From: Przewalskia tangutica
Taxonomy: Eukaryota; Streptophyta; Magnoliopsida; Solanales; Solanaceae
Length of the DNA stretch: 64,000 nucleotides
Direction of reading: 5' to 3'
Assembly (NCBI GenBank): GCA_029844215.1
Contig: CM056718.1
Coordinates: 166,273,396-166,337,395 of the forward strand
Shown here one piece after another: positions 1 to 11,387 of this stretch (within the stretch, counting starts at the first letter, position 1; each line of letters starts with the position of its first letter). The notes below the pieces were generated by a model. The model was given only the letters and a program-made list of their open reading frames with translations. It was not told the origin of the DNA and ran no database searches. The translations under genes and the position numbers were made by a program.

Positions 1-720
1 TCTGACCTTGAGACTCAAGTCGACTCAAAGGACGACATGATTAAAGAATTGCAAAAACTTTGCAAGGACTTAATTGTTGAATTCAAACAACTTGACTCAA
101 AAGTAAAATCTTTAACTCTTGAGAATGTGAAAGGAACAAAAACCCGACTAGAGGTTACCCTTACCAAAAAAGATCTTGAATTTGGTAAGATTGATGCGAA
201 GTTGGATTTAGCCGAAGCAACCTTCTGAAAGCTCAATACCGGTACCTCCAAACTAGATGAAATCCTAAGTGTTAGTCAGCCACAACATGCAGGTTTGAAA
301 TACAAGAACTTCATTAATGCAATATGCTTCAACTTGTTTGATAAAAATGAGAAAATGGGCTTCATAAAAAAGAGGAATTTTGTGTGCCATCACTGTAACA
401 AGTCTGGCCATTTAAAACCTTACTGCTTTAAACTGCAGAAGTCCAGGAGTAGAATGTCATAAAAAATGTTGTCCAACACAGATAGCACTCGATACGACAC
501 TTCAGAATCCAGAAACAGGAAAAAGGTAAAGAAAGTCTGGATTCCTAGTATGAATGTGAGATGTAATGTAGCTATAACTGCGTTGAGAACTAACATTTCA
601 GGATCATGGTGCTTCGACAGTGGATGTTCTCGACACATGACGGGGACAAAAGAGTGTTTGAGGAACTACGAAGCTCTAAGTGGAGGTAATGTCACATCAC
701 GAGACCCAACAATTTAGAAT
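1..720 (+). pseudogene. Ty1/copia gag-protease fragment, both ends missing
   Basis: Broken remains of a copia gag and protease. A lysine-rich, coiled-coil-like gag stretch (37-228) is interrupted by stops. It is followed by a CCHC zinc knuckle at 385-426 (C-x2-C-x4-H-x4-C) and, in another frame, the aspartic protease motif FDSGCSRHMTG near 606-644. A coiled-coil gag followed by one knuckle and a DSG protease is typical of Tork/SIRE-like copia elements; the lineage is inference. Coding sense is plus, opposite to the copia element at 1044-5898, so this is a separate insertion. No LTR is visible and the left end runs out of the window. Confidence 0.85.
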
Positions 721-805
721 TATTTATTTGCTCATATCATTTACTTATATATTTCATAAAAGACTTAATTTGTTCAACAATTCTTAAGATGTACTCTATG
801 AAAAG

Positions 806-1043
806 ATGTCACTGCATCTAATCTTGGGGGCAAAAGGCAAAATTCCTCGCCCACAGGGCCCCCACCCCCTGGCCCGACAGAGATTGGTAGAGAAGGTAAA
901 TCATGGTGACTCAGCGCCCATTAGGTGGGAGACACAATGTCTGGTGTCCACAAGGAGCCATCCCCCACAAAGGAGGAATGAAAATCCCACACTGCGGCTG
1001 TCAGGGCTCGAACCTGCCTACTTGGGAGCAATCTACCACCCTG
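806..1043 (-). mobile_element. tRNA-derived SINE (group A), 3' part, interrupted by copia
   Basis: On the minus strand this reads as a SINE body. A polymerase III box B (GGTTCGAGCCC) is the complement of about 1009-1019. It is preceded by GGTGGTAGATTGC and followed by a body shared with 7848-8092 and, inverted, with 19690-19885. The 5' head with box A is absent here and resumes at 5899-5925, on the far side of the copia element. An ORF crosses the block but is only the translated SINE. Confidence 0.8.
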
Positions 1044-1209
1044 TGTAAGATATTGGAATAATTTCTCACAGGGATTTCTTTCATTAATCACAATATATAT
1101 AGTTGTACAAAGGTGATTCTTAATACAGTAAGAATCCTAAGTTACCTTAAATACATGATACTAATAAATACAATATATACTATGAATATTTGAAGAATAT
1201 TCGCTAACA
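1044..1209 (-). repeat. 3' LTR of the copia element
   Basis: 166 bp with TG...CA ends (plus strand TGTAAG ... CTAACA). It aligns over its whole length with 5733-5898, with about 12 differences counted by eye, roughly 7%. Confidence 0.92.
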
Positions 1210-1494
1210 CACCTCCTCAAACGGAGCGGGAGGAGGTCGAATGCTCAGGCTGGGTCTGAAGTCTGTGAACAGTTGTCTGGGTAGTCTCTTTGTGAAGATA
1301 TCTGCATACTGATAAGAGGAAGGTATATGTAGAATTTTGACAAGACCACGTGCCACCTTCTCACGAACAAAATGAATATCCATCTCAATATATTTGGTCC
1401 GCTGATGTTGGACCGGATTATGAGACATATAGATAACAGATACGTTATCACAATAGACTATAGATGCCTTACGCAATGGATAACTCAGCTCCAA
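1210..1494 (-). pseudogene. Copia RNase H, C-terminal part
   Basis: VYCDNVSVIYMSHNPVQHQRTKYIEMDIHF with the conserved CDN, KYIE and D-H positions, then SSYQYADIFTKRLP, the usual copia RNase H end. The purine tract and 3' LTR follow within about 60 bases. A frameshift separates it from the RT frame around 1500-1670. Confidence 0.88.
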
Positions 1495-1668
1495 GAGAAG
1501 ATTACGGAGCCAACAGATCTCAGCAACTACATTAGCAACACCCCTATAGTCTGCTTCGGCACTGGATCGGGATAACGTGGCTTGTCATTTGGCAGACCAA
1601 GAGATCATATTATCCCCTAAGAACACACAATAGCTTGAAGTAGAGCACCCCATGTCCCGGCACCCTGC

Positions 1669-2750
1669 TCAATCAACATCTGTGTAGGAAAGTAACATGT
1701 TCGTAGCGGAGGGATAGAGATGCAACCCATAGTCAGGAGTGCCCTTAATGTATCTGATAATATGCTTAAGAGCAGCAAAATGGGGTTCCCTTGGAGCATG
1801 CATGAACAGACACACCTGCTGGACGGCATATGCAATGTCGGGTCTGGTGAAAGTGAGGTACTGAAGAGCACCTGCAAGACTTCGATAGAGAGTAGGATCA
1901 GACACTGGATCACCCTCAGAAGCACTGAGCTTGGATTTCGAATCAACAGGAGTGGGCATAGCCTTGCTATTCGACATCTTAGCTCTGAACACAATTTTTT
2001 CTGCATACTTACGCTGACTCAGGAACATAGTATCTGGAGATCTAGTGATTGATATACCCAAGAAGTAACTCTGTTTTCCTAAATCAGTCATAGAAAATTC
2101 AGTTTTGAGAAGAGCAATAATGTCATTTTTCAACTTATCAGATGAGGCAATGAGAACAATGTCATCAACATATAATAACAAGTAAGTGATGTCACTACCA
2201 TGATGAAAAATGAACAGAGAGGTGTCACACCTGCTGCAAATAAACCCAATCTGCATAATATACATGGCAAACCGGTCATATCAAGCACGAGGTGTCTTAC
2301 CCATGTATACAGTTATAATGAGGAACAGTAGGATGAACAAAACCAGGTGGTTGATGCATGTATACAGTTTCTTTCAAATCCCCATGAAGAAATGCATTCT
2401 TGACATCCAGCTGATGAATGGACCACTTCTTACCCATAGCAATGCTAAGAACAGTACAAATCGTAGCCGGTTTAACAACCGGGCTAAAAGTATCACCACA
2501 GTCAATGCCCTCCTACTGATTTGTGTCATTTGCCACAAGTCTAGCCTTGTATCGTTCCAAAACCCCACTATCTCTGAATTTGTGACGAAAAAGTCACAAA
2601 CATCTAATCACATTCACCCCCTCTGGTCTAGGAACAAGATCCCAAATATGCTGCTTAGTTAAATCATTATATTCCTCAGACATGGTTGCATTCCAATTAG
2701 GGTAAAGTTTGGCCAATTGGGGTTCTTTAGGAGTGGAGAAATGGTTTGGA
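1669..2750 (-). pseudogene. Copia reverse transcriptase
   Basis: The N-terminal half (about 2750-2270) is broken by stops but keeps AMSEEYNDLTKQHIWDLVP, YKARLVA and the [15 protein letters not shown] motif. The C-terminal half (2265-1669) is open and contains YLLLYVDDIVLIASS with the YVDD catalytic site, FLGISITRS, and the GTPDYGLHLYP end. This is the polymerase that would copy element RNA. The breaks make this copy inactive. Confidence 0.9.
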
Positions 2751-2881
2751 CAGACAGATTAAACTGGACTTTAAGTTTGAAAATGTCATGTTTGGCACGA
2801 GTTTCCATTTGGTGACTGGGGACATTGGGTGGTGGCATTATTGAAGTGACAGGTTCAGAGGTTAGTTCACTGGAAGGGTGG

Positions 2882-3140
2882 CACCGCGGTGCATTCTCAG
2901 TGGACCGCGGTGCTGAAGGCGTTGGAGGAACATTGAACTCTCTGGTAGAGGGGCACCGCGGTGCATCCTCGAGGGACCGCGGTTCTAAAAGTTTTGCAGG
3001 ATGAGGGGGATCACTGGAAGGCAGGCACCGCGGTGCATCTTCGAGGGACCGCGGTGCTAAAAGTTCTGCAGGAAGAGGTGGCTCACTGGAAGGCAGGCAC
3101 CACAGTGCATCAACTGTGGACCGCGGTTCTGAAGTCGAAA
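2882..3140 (-). repeat. 72-bp tandem repeat in the integrase-RT linker of copia pol
   Basis: The motif CACCGCGGTGCA recurs at 2882, 2954 and 3026, and in the mutated form CACCACAGTGCA at 3098. The spacing is exactly 72 bp each time. Each unit holds a second CCGCGG about 20 bp further on. On the minus strand the units read in the integrase frame as a 24-residue repeat with consensus LPSSxPPxPAxLLxPRS followed by LEDAPRC. The first unit in plus coordinates is the most diverged. Confidence 0.9.
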
Positions 3141-3150
3141 TTTGGGTAAG

Positions 3151-4283
3151 CTAACTTAGAATGATTGGGGATATGACTGGTCCATCAAGAAATGAATAGT
3201 CTGGTTTTCGATATTTTTGAGGATTCAAAAACGGAAAGATCGTCTCATCGAAGGTGATGTGACGAGAGATGCGAATTTGACGAGTGGACAAGTCATAGCA
3301 CAGACAACTCCTATGGTTAGGTGGGAAATCGAGGAACACACAGGGTGTAGTTCTAGGAGCCAACTTATGAGGGGTGGTGGAGGTAAGATTGGGATAGCAC
3401 AAACAACCAAAGATCCGTAGGTGGTCATAAGATGGAATCCTACGATACAGAATGTCTTTGGGGGTCTTGTTTTGTAGGGTGCTAGTAGGTAAAATATTTA
3501 GGAGGTGTTCTGTCATTTTGACAGCATAGACCCAGAAAGATGATGGCAGACATGCATGAAAGAGGAGGGTACGTGCTATGTTATTAATAGTGCGAATAAT
3601 ACGTTCAGCTTTACCATTTTGAGGTGAGGTATAAGGGCAAGAGAAGCGGAATACCATGCCTTGTTGGGAGCAAAAATTATGGAAAACTAAATTATTAAAT
3701 TCACGTCCGTTATCACATTGAAAAGATTTTATGGATTTTTCAAACTGAATTTTAATAAATCTGTGAAACTCAAGGAATTTAGCAAAAACCTCAGATTTGA
3801 ATTTGAGTGGGTAAATCCATAAAAAATGTGAAAAGTCATCTAATAAAATAAGATAGAATTTGTGGCCTAGTGAGCTAACAATAGGAGAGGTCCATAAGTC
3901 AGCATGAAAAATATCAAATGGTGAAACTATAATACTCATTGAAGACATAAAAGGGAGACGAGTATGCTTGCCCAGCGGACAAGAAAAACAGTTTTGGGCA
4001 AGTTTCTCATTATTACAGTGAATACGTTGATTATGTCTAAGAATGAAAAAACATGATCTCCTGGATGTCCGAGCATGTTGTGTCAGGTGGATGGAGACAA
4101 TGCAGCAAGAGATACTGGTGGTTGAGTTCTGACAGCGGAAGAGTTGGTGAAAGAGTAGAGGTCTCTCACACTATTGCAGCGCGTAAGAATTCTCCCCGTA
4201 TTTAGATCCTTCACAGAGAAACCAAAAGGGTCAAAATTGACAGACACCCAATTATTACGAGTGAATTTTCTAACAGATATCAA
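3151..4283 (-). pseudogene. Copia pre-integrase segment and integrase
   Basis: 4283-4083 holds the gag_pre-integrase motif (FDPFGFSVKDL, then TGRILTRC). The zinc-binding part between 4080 and 3950 is frame-broken. The core (3948-3151) shows HADLW, FQCDNGREF and GKAERIIRTI, which carry the D, D and E catalytic residues, with DDFSHFLWIYPL between. It ends at a single TAG at 3151. The same frame continues past that stop into the 24-residue repeat at 2882-3140 and on to the SHQMETRAK motif that precedes copia reverse transcriptase. Confidence 0.9.
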
Positions 4284-4295
4284 CTTTTTAATAAT

Positions 4296-4826
4296 TTAGG
4301 GTACGTAGAGGACATGGTTAAGTGAGAAGGGTGGATGGGGATTTTTGATATGTATGTTACCATAACCTGCAATTGGAATGCGATGACTATTGCCAACAGT
4401 AATGTATTGAGGATACTTTAACCGAAGCAGTTGGGAAATGTTACCTGAAGAGTTGGTCAGGTGTGATGTGGCTCCGGAATCCATATACCAATTATTGTCG
4501 GGCTGTTGCAGAGTGAGAGTATTGAAAGCTTGGCCCAAATCAGTGGGTTGCATCTGCTGGACTGGAGAAAACTGTTGAGCCGACATCAGATGGGTCTGTT
4601 GAGGAGATAGGCCTGCTGGTCTTTGGGCCGAGGACACCGGGCCATCGCTTCTTGGCCAAATCGACCTGGCCAGGTGGCCGACCGCCATTCTTGCTTGATT
4701 GTTCGACCATCGCCGAGGCGCGCGATTTATTCTTCTTCTTGCTAGAAATTCGCGATCGTTGAGGCGATGGCGTGGCCGCTTCTTCTTTTTATTTGTCGCG
4801 GCCCTTTCCTTTGTTTCCTTGTCCAC
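4296..4826 (-). pseudogene. Copia aspartic protease region
   Basis: The recognisable part is the C-terminal two-thirds: NNWYMDSGATSHLT, carrying the DSGA active-site motif, then the retropepsin-like stretch ending in LNHVLYVP. The first 80 or so residues are low-complexity and not recognisable. The domain would process the polyprotein. A frameshift separates it from the pre-integrase segment that follows. Confidence 0.85.
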
Positions 4827-4940
4827 GACCTCGCCGCTCTGCCTCGCTGCGGTTCACGCGGTGGTGGTCAGATGGTGGAAGCGATGGTCGGTGAGTGCAA
4901 GTTTTCAACGGCTAGTGCTTTTTTATTGTGCTCGTCCTGT

Positions 4941-5612
4941 TTAGCACGCGTGTTTCTTCCAACAATAATTGTGAACGCGCCTTGTTGAAAGTTGAAAGTT
5001 GATCAGCCTGTGGATCATTGCTGCAAGAGTGTCATATTCCCCCTTCGGTAATCCTGCAACAAGTTGTAGTACCATCTTAGGTTTAGACACAGCAGTCCCA
5101 ACATGAGAAAGTTGGTCTGCGACAAGTTTTAGTTGTTTGCAGTATTTTGTCATTTTGTTAAAATTCTCAAGGCGTGTGTTGTTGAACTGCTCCTCTAAAT
5201 ACACAACCCTAATATTTTTATTATCCTGAAATATTTCCTCCAGGCGTACCCAAAGTTCGCGTGCCGAAGCACCTGTTTTCAGGATAGTACACAACAAATT
5301 CTTTGAGATGGTACCATAGATCCATTGTTTGAAAATATCGTCAAGACGACGCCATATTGAATCGTCAATGTCAGATGGGCGAGGGATTGACTCATCAATA
5401 TGGTTGAGCACGTTGTAGGCACATGTATGAATATAAAATAGTTCCACACACATAGAATATTGACAGTCTTCTTGATCAAGAATAATAAGGACATAATTCT
5501 TGATGTTTGTGACAGCAAAAGCCGGATGAAAAGAAGACTTTGAGGAAGGAAGTGGAGTGTCAACTAAGCCAGAGGTAGAACCAGTTGATTTAGGAGAGGT
5601 GGTAGGAGACAT
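4941..5612 (-). pseudogene. Copia gag (UBN2/retrotran_gag type)
   Basis: Nucleocapsid/capsid precursor of the 1044-5898 element. The ATG at 5612 (MSPTTSPKSTG) is preferred to the upstream GTG at 5648. Seen in order: a variable Ser/Thr-rich start, the copia gag core IWRRLDDIFKQWIYGTIS, ELWVRLEEIF, and the LVAGLPKGEYDTLAAM segment. The frame is open here but shifts before the protease, and no intact zinc knuckle follows. The leader just upstream (5644-5654) contains a GCACCGCGGTG motif of the type discussed in the findings. Confidence 0.85.
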
Positions 5613-5732
5613 GATAGCCACATGAGTAGAAATTCCAAGAAGAGGCACCGCGGTGGGGGGAGGGGTGAGCGGCGGCCGAGAGAGAGGAGAGGGGAATTTC
5701 TAGGGTTTTGAGATGTTAGGCTATTGATATCA

Positions 5733-5898
5733 TGTAAGATATTGAAATAATTTCTCATAGAAATTTCTTTCATTAATCACAATATATATAGTTGTACAAA
5801 GTTGATTCTTAATATAGTAAAAATTCTAAATTACCTTAAATACATGATACTAATAAATACAATATATACTGTAAATATTTGAAAAATATTCGCTAACA
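5733..5898 (-). repeat. 5' LTR of the copia element
   Basis: 166 bp, same ends as 1044-1209. At most of the differing sites this copy carries A or T where the other has G or C, as expected from deamination of methylated cytosine. Minus-strand transcription would start here. Confidence 0.92.
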
Positions 5899-5925
5899 CT
5901 CTAAAACCAACTTAGTTACGCCCAT
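5899..5925 (-). mobile_element. 5' head of the SINE split by copia
   Basis: The minus strand reads TAACTAAGTTGGTTTTAGAGC, a clear variant of the tRNA-like box A head TAGCTCAGTTGGTTAGAGC. Joined to 1043 it restores the A-to-B box spacing of a group A SINE. Confidence 0.7.
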
Positions 5926-6453
5926 GCGGGCTCACTAGATCTAATCTACTAGTAAGAGGTTTGAGTCGTGTGAAAAGTAGGTGTAGATCTGGAGATATTT
6001 TTCTAAAAAACTTGGACACGTGAAGCTCTTTCATTCGTGCGAAAATTTTATATACGGTCAGAAAGTACGAAACAATTTGCTAATTGCAGTACAATATGAA
6101 TAAATAAAAAATCTAATTAGAGCAAAATAAAAAAAATCATATAGTATAGGAATAAATTCCGAAATTTCCCTACAAGAAAATAGAAAGCATATTCCAAAAT
6201 CAATTTTTGTATGGAAATTTCTGATCTGAATTATTATTAGGAAAAGAGAAGGAAGAGGCGAGAAATAAGAAATTTAAGGAGATGGACTTGGGAATATCAT
6301 AATATACAAAAACACCATTGTCAAAGATCTTCTAAAATTTCTAGAAGAAAGTAATAGTATATAGTTTCATCGCCTTGACGCTTATAAACAAATTGCATAA
6401 TATAATCAAGCACCACTAGAATGATAATACCCTCAATTTCCTCCACTTATATA
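5926..6453. other. AT-rich intergenic stretch
   Basis: No coding pattern, RNA gene or clear repeat end was recognised between the split SINE and the hAT target duplication. Confidence 0.5.
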
Positions 6454-6461
6454 GTTATATG

Positions 6462-6702
6462 TAGGGGTGCACAAAAATCGGTCCGGACCAAAAAATGGAT
6501 CGGACCGAATTTTTCGGTCCGGTCTTCGGTCCTTTGAAATATAAGTTTCGGTCCGATCCGGTCAGTCATCAGGACCGATTTTTATTTTTTTATAATATAT
6601 ATAATTTATATAATTCCTAATATATATAATATATATAATTTCTAATATATATTGAATTATATAATTCCTAATATATATAATTCCTAATTTTCTAAATTCC
6701 TA

Positions 6703-6766
<64 letters not shown>

Positions 6767-7294
6767 AATTAGGGTTAGGGGCAGTTTTTTAAATTAAATT
6801 TTCAATACTGAAATTGACATTCTCGGACGCATTACCACAAAATTTGTAAGTTGAAATCTATTGTACATCGCGAGATATTTAGATTTCAAAAGGAGAAAAA
6901 CGTAACAATTTGGGGGAAAAGTGAAATTGAGGGACAAGATGGACGTTTTTGGAGAAATCGGCTGAAGTAAGTCCGTTTGGGATTATTCGTCTCGAAAAAA
7001 TACGCGAAATCAAAAACAAATTAGATCAAACGGACGTCCGAGCGCAAAGTTATGACCATTTAAAGTTTCACTAATTTACAACTTATATTTGATATGTCAA
7101 TACGTCCGGAAATTTGGTGAAATTTGGTGGGCCGGGGGGGGAGGGGAATTCGGTCCATTCGGTCCAGTAGACCGGACCGGACCGAAAATGACCCGGACCG
7201 GACCGAGAAATTCGATGCAGTCTTGATCCGGACAATCCATTATTCGGTCCTCTGGTCCGATCGGTCGATCGGTTTAACCTTTTGTGCACCCCTA
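6462..7294. mobile_element. Non-autonomous hAT-type element, 833 bp
   Basis: Inverted ends TAGGGGTGCACAAAA and TTTTGTGCACCCCTA are flanked by a perfect 8-bp duplication GTTATATG (6454-6461 and 7295-7302), the hAT hallmark. Inside both ends lie many short CGGTCCGGACC-type repeats in both orientations, presumably subterminal transposase-binding repeats. The centre is AT-rich, with a (TA)n run. No transposase is encoded. Confidence 0.92.
6706..6762. repeat. (TA)n microsatellite
   Basis: Near-perfect alternating TA run inside the hAT element. Confidence 0.9.
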
Positions 7295-7302
7295 GTTATA
7301 TG

Positions 7303-7847
7303 TATGTTGAGTCTTCATCACACAAACACACGCGCAAAGCACACGTACAAGTACACCGATAGTAAAATAAATATATATTCAATTGAACTATTCATTTCTG
7401 AAGAAAAAAAACTATTCATTGTTTTTCAAAATATTTGTCTTACTTTTCTTTTTATTTCGTTTAAAAAAAATATCACTTTTATTTTCGCCAACTTTTGTAT
7501 TTCAACTTTTCACATGGTAAGTTGAAAACCACGAGATTAAATAACATTTTAGTACATTTAACATATCTTTAATTAATAACCACATGATTCAAAAGACTTT
7601 TTCAATTTATTAAACTCCATGTCAAGTCAAAATCAGACAATATTTTAAAGTTGAGGGAGTATACTCTTAAATATTTTGTCTAAATTATGTTTCAAAATGC
7701 CATTGAGAGCAACAACATAGCTACGTAGACGAAAATATGGCAGTTTAACACCCTTATTAAAATATTATTCCGTATATAAAGAAAATAATACTACGTATAC
7801 ATGTTAAAAATTACTTTTATATATATCAAATCTTGAACTGCGGCATT
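7303..7847. other. Intergenic, with a MITE right-end fragment
   Basis: AT-rich. At about 7530-7665 the sequence resembles the right half of a Stowaway-like MITE, ending TTGAGGGAG followed by TA. No left end was found. Nothing else was recognised. Confidence 0.45.
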
Positions 7848-8092
7848 TCTTGGGGACAAAAGGTGAAATCCCTTGTCCATCGCCCATCCTCCTACTGGCT
7901 GCAGACGAGAAAGTAAATCGTAGTGGCCCACTGTGCGAGATGACAAATGTCACGCCACAAGATTCATCTCCCACAAATGAGGAATGAACTCCAATGCACG
8001 CTAAAACTCGAACCTCATTTACTGGAAGTCAATCTACCATCGAAATCAAGTGAGTGACAATCAACTGAGCTAGCGGCATTCCTAACTTCGCT
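7848..8092 (-). mobile_element. SINE (group A), near full length
   Basis: The minus strand starts GCCGCTAGCTCAGTTGATT (box A), then GGTAGATTG, then GAGGTTCGAGTTTTA (box B), then the body shared with 806-1043. A possible 11-bp imperfect target duplication GCGGCATTYCT lies at 7840-7850 and 8073-8083, so the exact 5' limit is uncertain by about 10 bases. Confidence 0.78.
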
Positions 8093-11000
8093 ACTAATTG
8101 AGAGAAACGATGAATATCTGGTCAACGTATTCTTACGGTTTATCATAGTTTAGAAATTTGAGTACTTCACTAAATAATTGTAGTACCATGTACTTTATTT
8201 TCTAAGAAAAATAAAAGTAAGTCAATTATTGTTCAATTTCATCGTATTAAACATTGGTCGAATTGACCCTTAAACAAAACATAAAGATTCGTCAAATCTC
8301 TATTTCACGTTTTGTCCCGGACCAAGTTCTTTCCTTACACGAACCCCCTCCCCCAAAAAAACGAAGCACTAAAGTATTCAATAAGGGAAATAATTAGTAC
8401 CAAGACCATTTGTGAAACTTTACATTGGTGCTGTGGTCGAAGGCTGCTCAACCAACAAAATATTAGCAACACTATTTGATGGGTGAATAGTGTCTCATGT
8501 TTGTTGAGCGGATGTATTGTTTTCTCCTTATATGATTTATCTCACTTTGTCAGCTAACGATCTCTCATTTTATGTGAGAGAATGAGTTAGATTCAATGTC
8601 GGATATTTTAACATGCCATCAAAGTCATATACATCCCTATTTCATGTTTATTCATTGTTATTGGATCTCCAATTCCCGTGCTATATTGTTTACATTCTAA
8701 ATGTCTAATTTTAAGCATGCTGACTGTTAGATTGTACATAATAGTTGGGGGAATGAGATCTTGAACCATCCCTAAACTAATTATTGAAAGATAAATATTA
8801 CTATCTCTAAAAATAGTCTAACGTAAATCTGAATGCTTGATATAACAAAAATATGAAGTATTTATTTGACTGATGAGAAGAAGATGGGAATGGAGAATAA
8901 TGGTCAGAAAAAGTCGGTGTGTTGATAGGCGTCAGCAGCACCAAGTCCACCTCAACCACTACTACTTGCCTGCCTTTGTCTTCACTCTCCAATTTGCCAA
9001 CTACACTCATTTTGTTTTATCTAATTATCTCCCTTGTTCCGTATTTATTTTGCAACAATTTAAATTTCTTTAAATTAAAGTATTTTCTACCATAAACACT
9101 TAGAATCTTAAACTTCTAATTAAATATGAGAGGATTTGTTGGCTCTCTTTATAAATTCTACTCTTATCTCAAGCCAAATCTTCAGTTTTTGTTAAATAAT
9201 ATTCACTAAAAACAATGCATTAGTTGATCCACTTCTCCTTCTTTATGTTCTTGGGTTCACTATGCACATGTTGAAAAAGACATGTTCTGCTAATTCCCTT
9301 CAAATAAATAGAATAACAGGATGTATATCTCATTGTATTTAGATTTGGAAAGACATGTTATGTTAATTAGATTAAAATTTGTTTTAGTGAGGACAGCACA
9401 AGGAGGACGATCAGATCAGTTGAATATTGGAATACATCAATAGGTGGTTTATCATTCGTGTACCAAACACGTGGTATTGCCCAATATATCATTAGAGCCA
9501 TGGTCATGGACATATAGCTACCTTAGGTGAAGGGATAAATTAAATTATTTTACTGAAAAATTATAAGATATATATATATATATGAACTACTGAATCTCCT
9601 TTAAATAGCTTTATATTTTAGGTATGAAATTTTAATACTTTTTAAAAATATTTTCTCACATTTCTGGCTAAGCCACCTGTTAAGACTTGGATGTTAATGA
9701 TTCGATGTTAGGGCACTTATCAAACTTTTATTATAAAAATTATATATATATGGTTGCAATTTAGAACTCAAATACTAGATGTCTTTCTATATACTCTGAT
9801 AGGAACCAAAGAATTAAAAACCACACTTGTTCGACGAAAGTCTTTTGTCTTAAAGATTAACCAATCCCTTGACTAATAAGTTGCTCTTTATGGAGATTTA
9901 TTTATATAATAATAATATATACAGTACAATTCGAAGTTCAATAAATTGACAATTAACATTGATTTTTTTTTATGCACTAAAAACCCAGTTGTTTGATTGA
10001 ATATAAAACAGGAAGAGAAATCAAAGACAAAAAGAATTTAAAAACGTTGATCAATTACGTCATATGTTCTAGATGAGAATGTGACAAGCTCTTTTTTTTA
10101 TTATATACTTCTTAAACAAATATGTACAAGAATTATATTGCTGATAAGAAATTAATATTCGTTGAACTTGTATACCAAAGCATATTACTTTGATAAAGTA
10201 CGACGACAACTAAGACGAATTATCAAGTAGACGCTAGAGGTAGCATGAATTAATTAATTAATTCCTATACCACCAACATGAATTTAGAAACTCAAATTGT
10301 AAGTCATTTCGTGTAATATAGCTAGTGTTCCTCATCTAAGCAAAAGATTAACAAATCAACTGTAAGGCCAGATAGAACCGATAAGGGCTGGTTAAGGAGG
10401 ACCGTCATGTTTTTAGGATGAATTGTTTTTGAAAAACAGGTGCACATGATATTTAAGCGAATTTTATAGTAAAACCGGAGATGAAAGTGAAGATCATTAA
10501 AAGACATAACATGAAATATCTTTTGGTGTTTGATTTCCTGAAAATGACTTATTTTAGGAAAATATTTTACTTCGTACGAGGCACTCCCTTTATAATTAAA
10601 TTTTCCTTTTCCGATCCTCTTGTTTTTTGTTTTACCCTTTTCTGTTCTCTAAACTTTGTATATTTGTGAAGAATATCCCCCACTAAGGTCTGAAACCTTT
10701 AATAATACTACCCTGAAGTTAGGCAAAGCAATTGGCAAAAGTCATATATTAGTTCTCCTTGTCTCGAGTCATTTGTCAATACTAAGAAATTATAATAGGT
10801 TTGGTATATAACTAATATGGTGGAGTTTTAAATGCAGGACTTTACTATTTTCTGGCCCAACCTGTAACCTTTTTACAAATGTCTTCACAATGTCTCACGT
10901 CATTAGTTTTCTCCTCCTTTTTACCTTTTTAACTGATATCAGTTGTTGAAGTTGAATTTAGACACATTAGAGTTACTTTACCGTTACTAAATTAGTTTAT

Positions 11001-11387
11001 CAATTTAGAGCAACATATTAATATATGAAATTATTGAAGAGACACGTCAACCTTCAAAGAATAGAGGAGCAAAGTAAATGAAGCAAAATATGTTGCATCA
11101 TTAGTTTAAGTGTAATGGGGCTAGGGAACTATATTACAACTAATTTGGGCCAAACAGGAAGCAACTACAGAAAGGACTTGCTAAGGCAAAATAATGTTAA
11201 TCAAGTCCAGCTAATGGACTGGACCTGGAAGCTACAGCCTAACGGCGTAGTCAATAATTTGTGGATGCTATGCTAATAAAGAATACGAGATTGAAACATT
11301 AACTTCCCTGAGTGGATTTTATTTACTTTGTATCTTACTCACTAGTTGTGTGAGACCTAAAGTTTGTCGACCAAAAAATGTATAAAA
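8093..11387. other. 3.3 kb intergenic DNA, nothing recognised
   Basis: Scanned on both strands. There are only short ORFs without family motifs, scattered AT runs and a short (TA) run near 9570. No tRNA, LTR pair or terminal inverted repeat was found. Confidence 0.5.

Larger units (their letters stand above)
1044..5898 (-). mobile_element. Ty1/copia LTR retrotransposon, full length but non-coding
   Basis: About 4.86 kb bounded by two 166-bp LTRs. The coding order on the minus strand is gag, protease, integrase, reverse transcriptase, RNase H, the copia order. The minus-strand sequence after the 5' LTR (TGATATCAATAGCC) is a mutated initiator-Met tRNA primer site (normally TGGTATCAGAGC). A purine tract (TTTGAGGAGGTG) precedes the 3' LTR. 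Stops and frameshifts break every domain, so it is not autonomous. No 5-bp target duplication is seen (CCCTG left, CTCTA right). It sits inside a SINE, which gives the order of insertion. Confidence 0.92.

Noticed and set aside
806..1048. 80-codon ORF read as a small protein
   Set aside because: It is the translated SINE body and recurs as repeat DNA elsewhere in the window.
9540..9760. AT-rich stretch with TA runs as a possible matrix attachment or origin
   Set aside because: Nothing beyond base composition supports a function.
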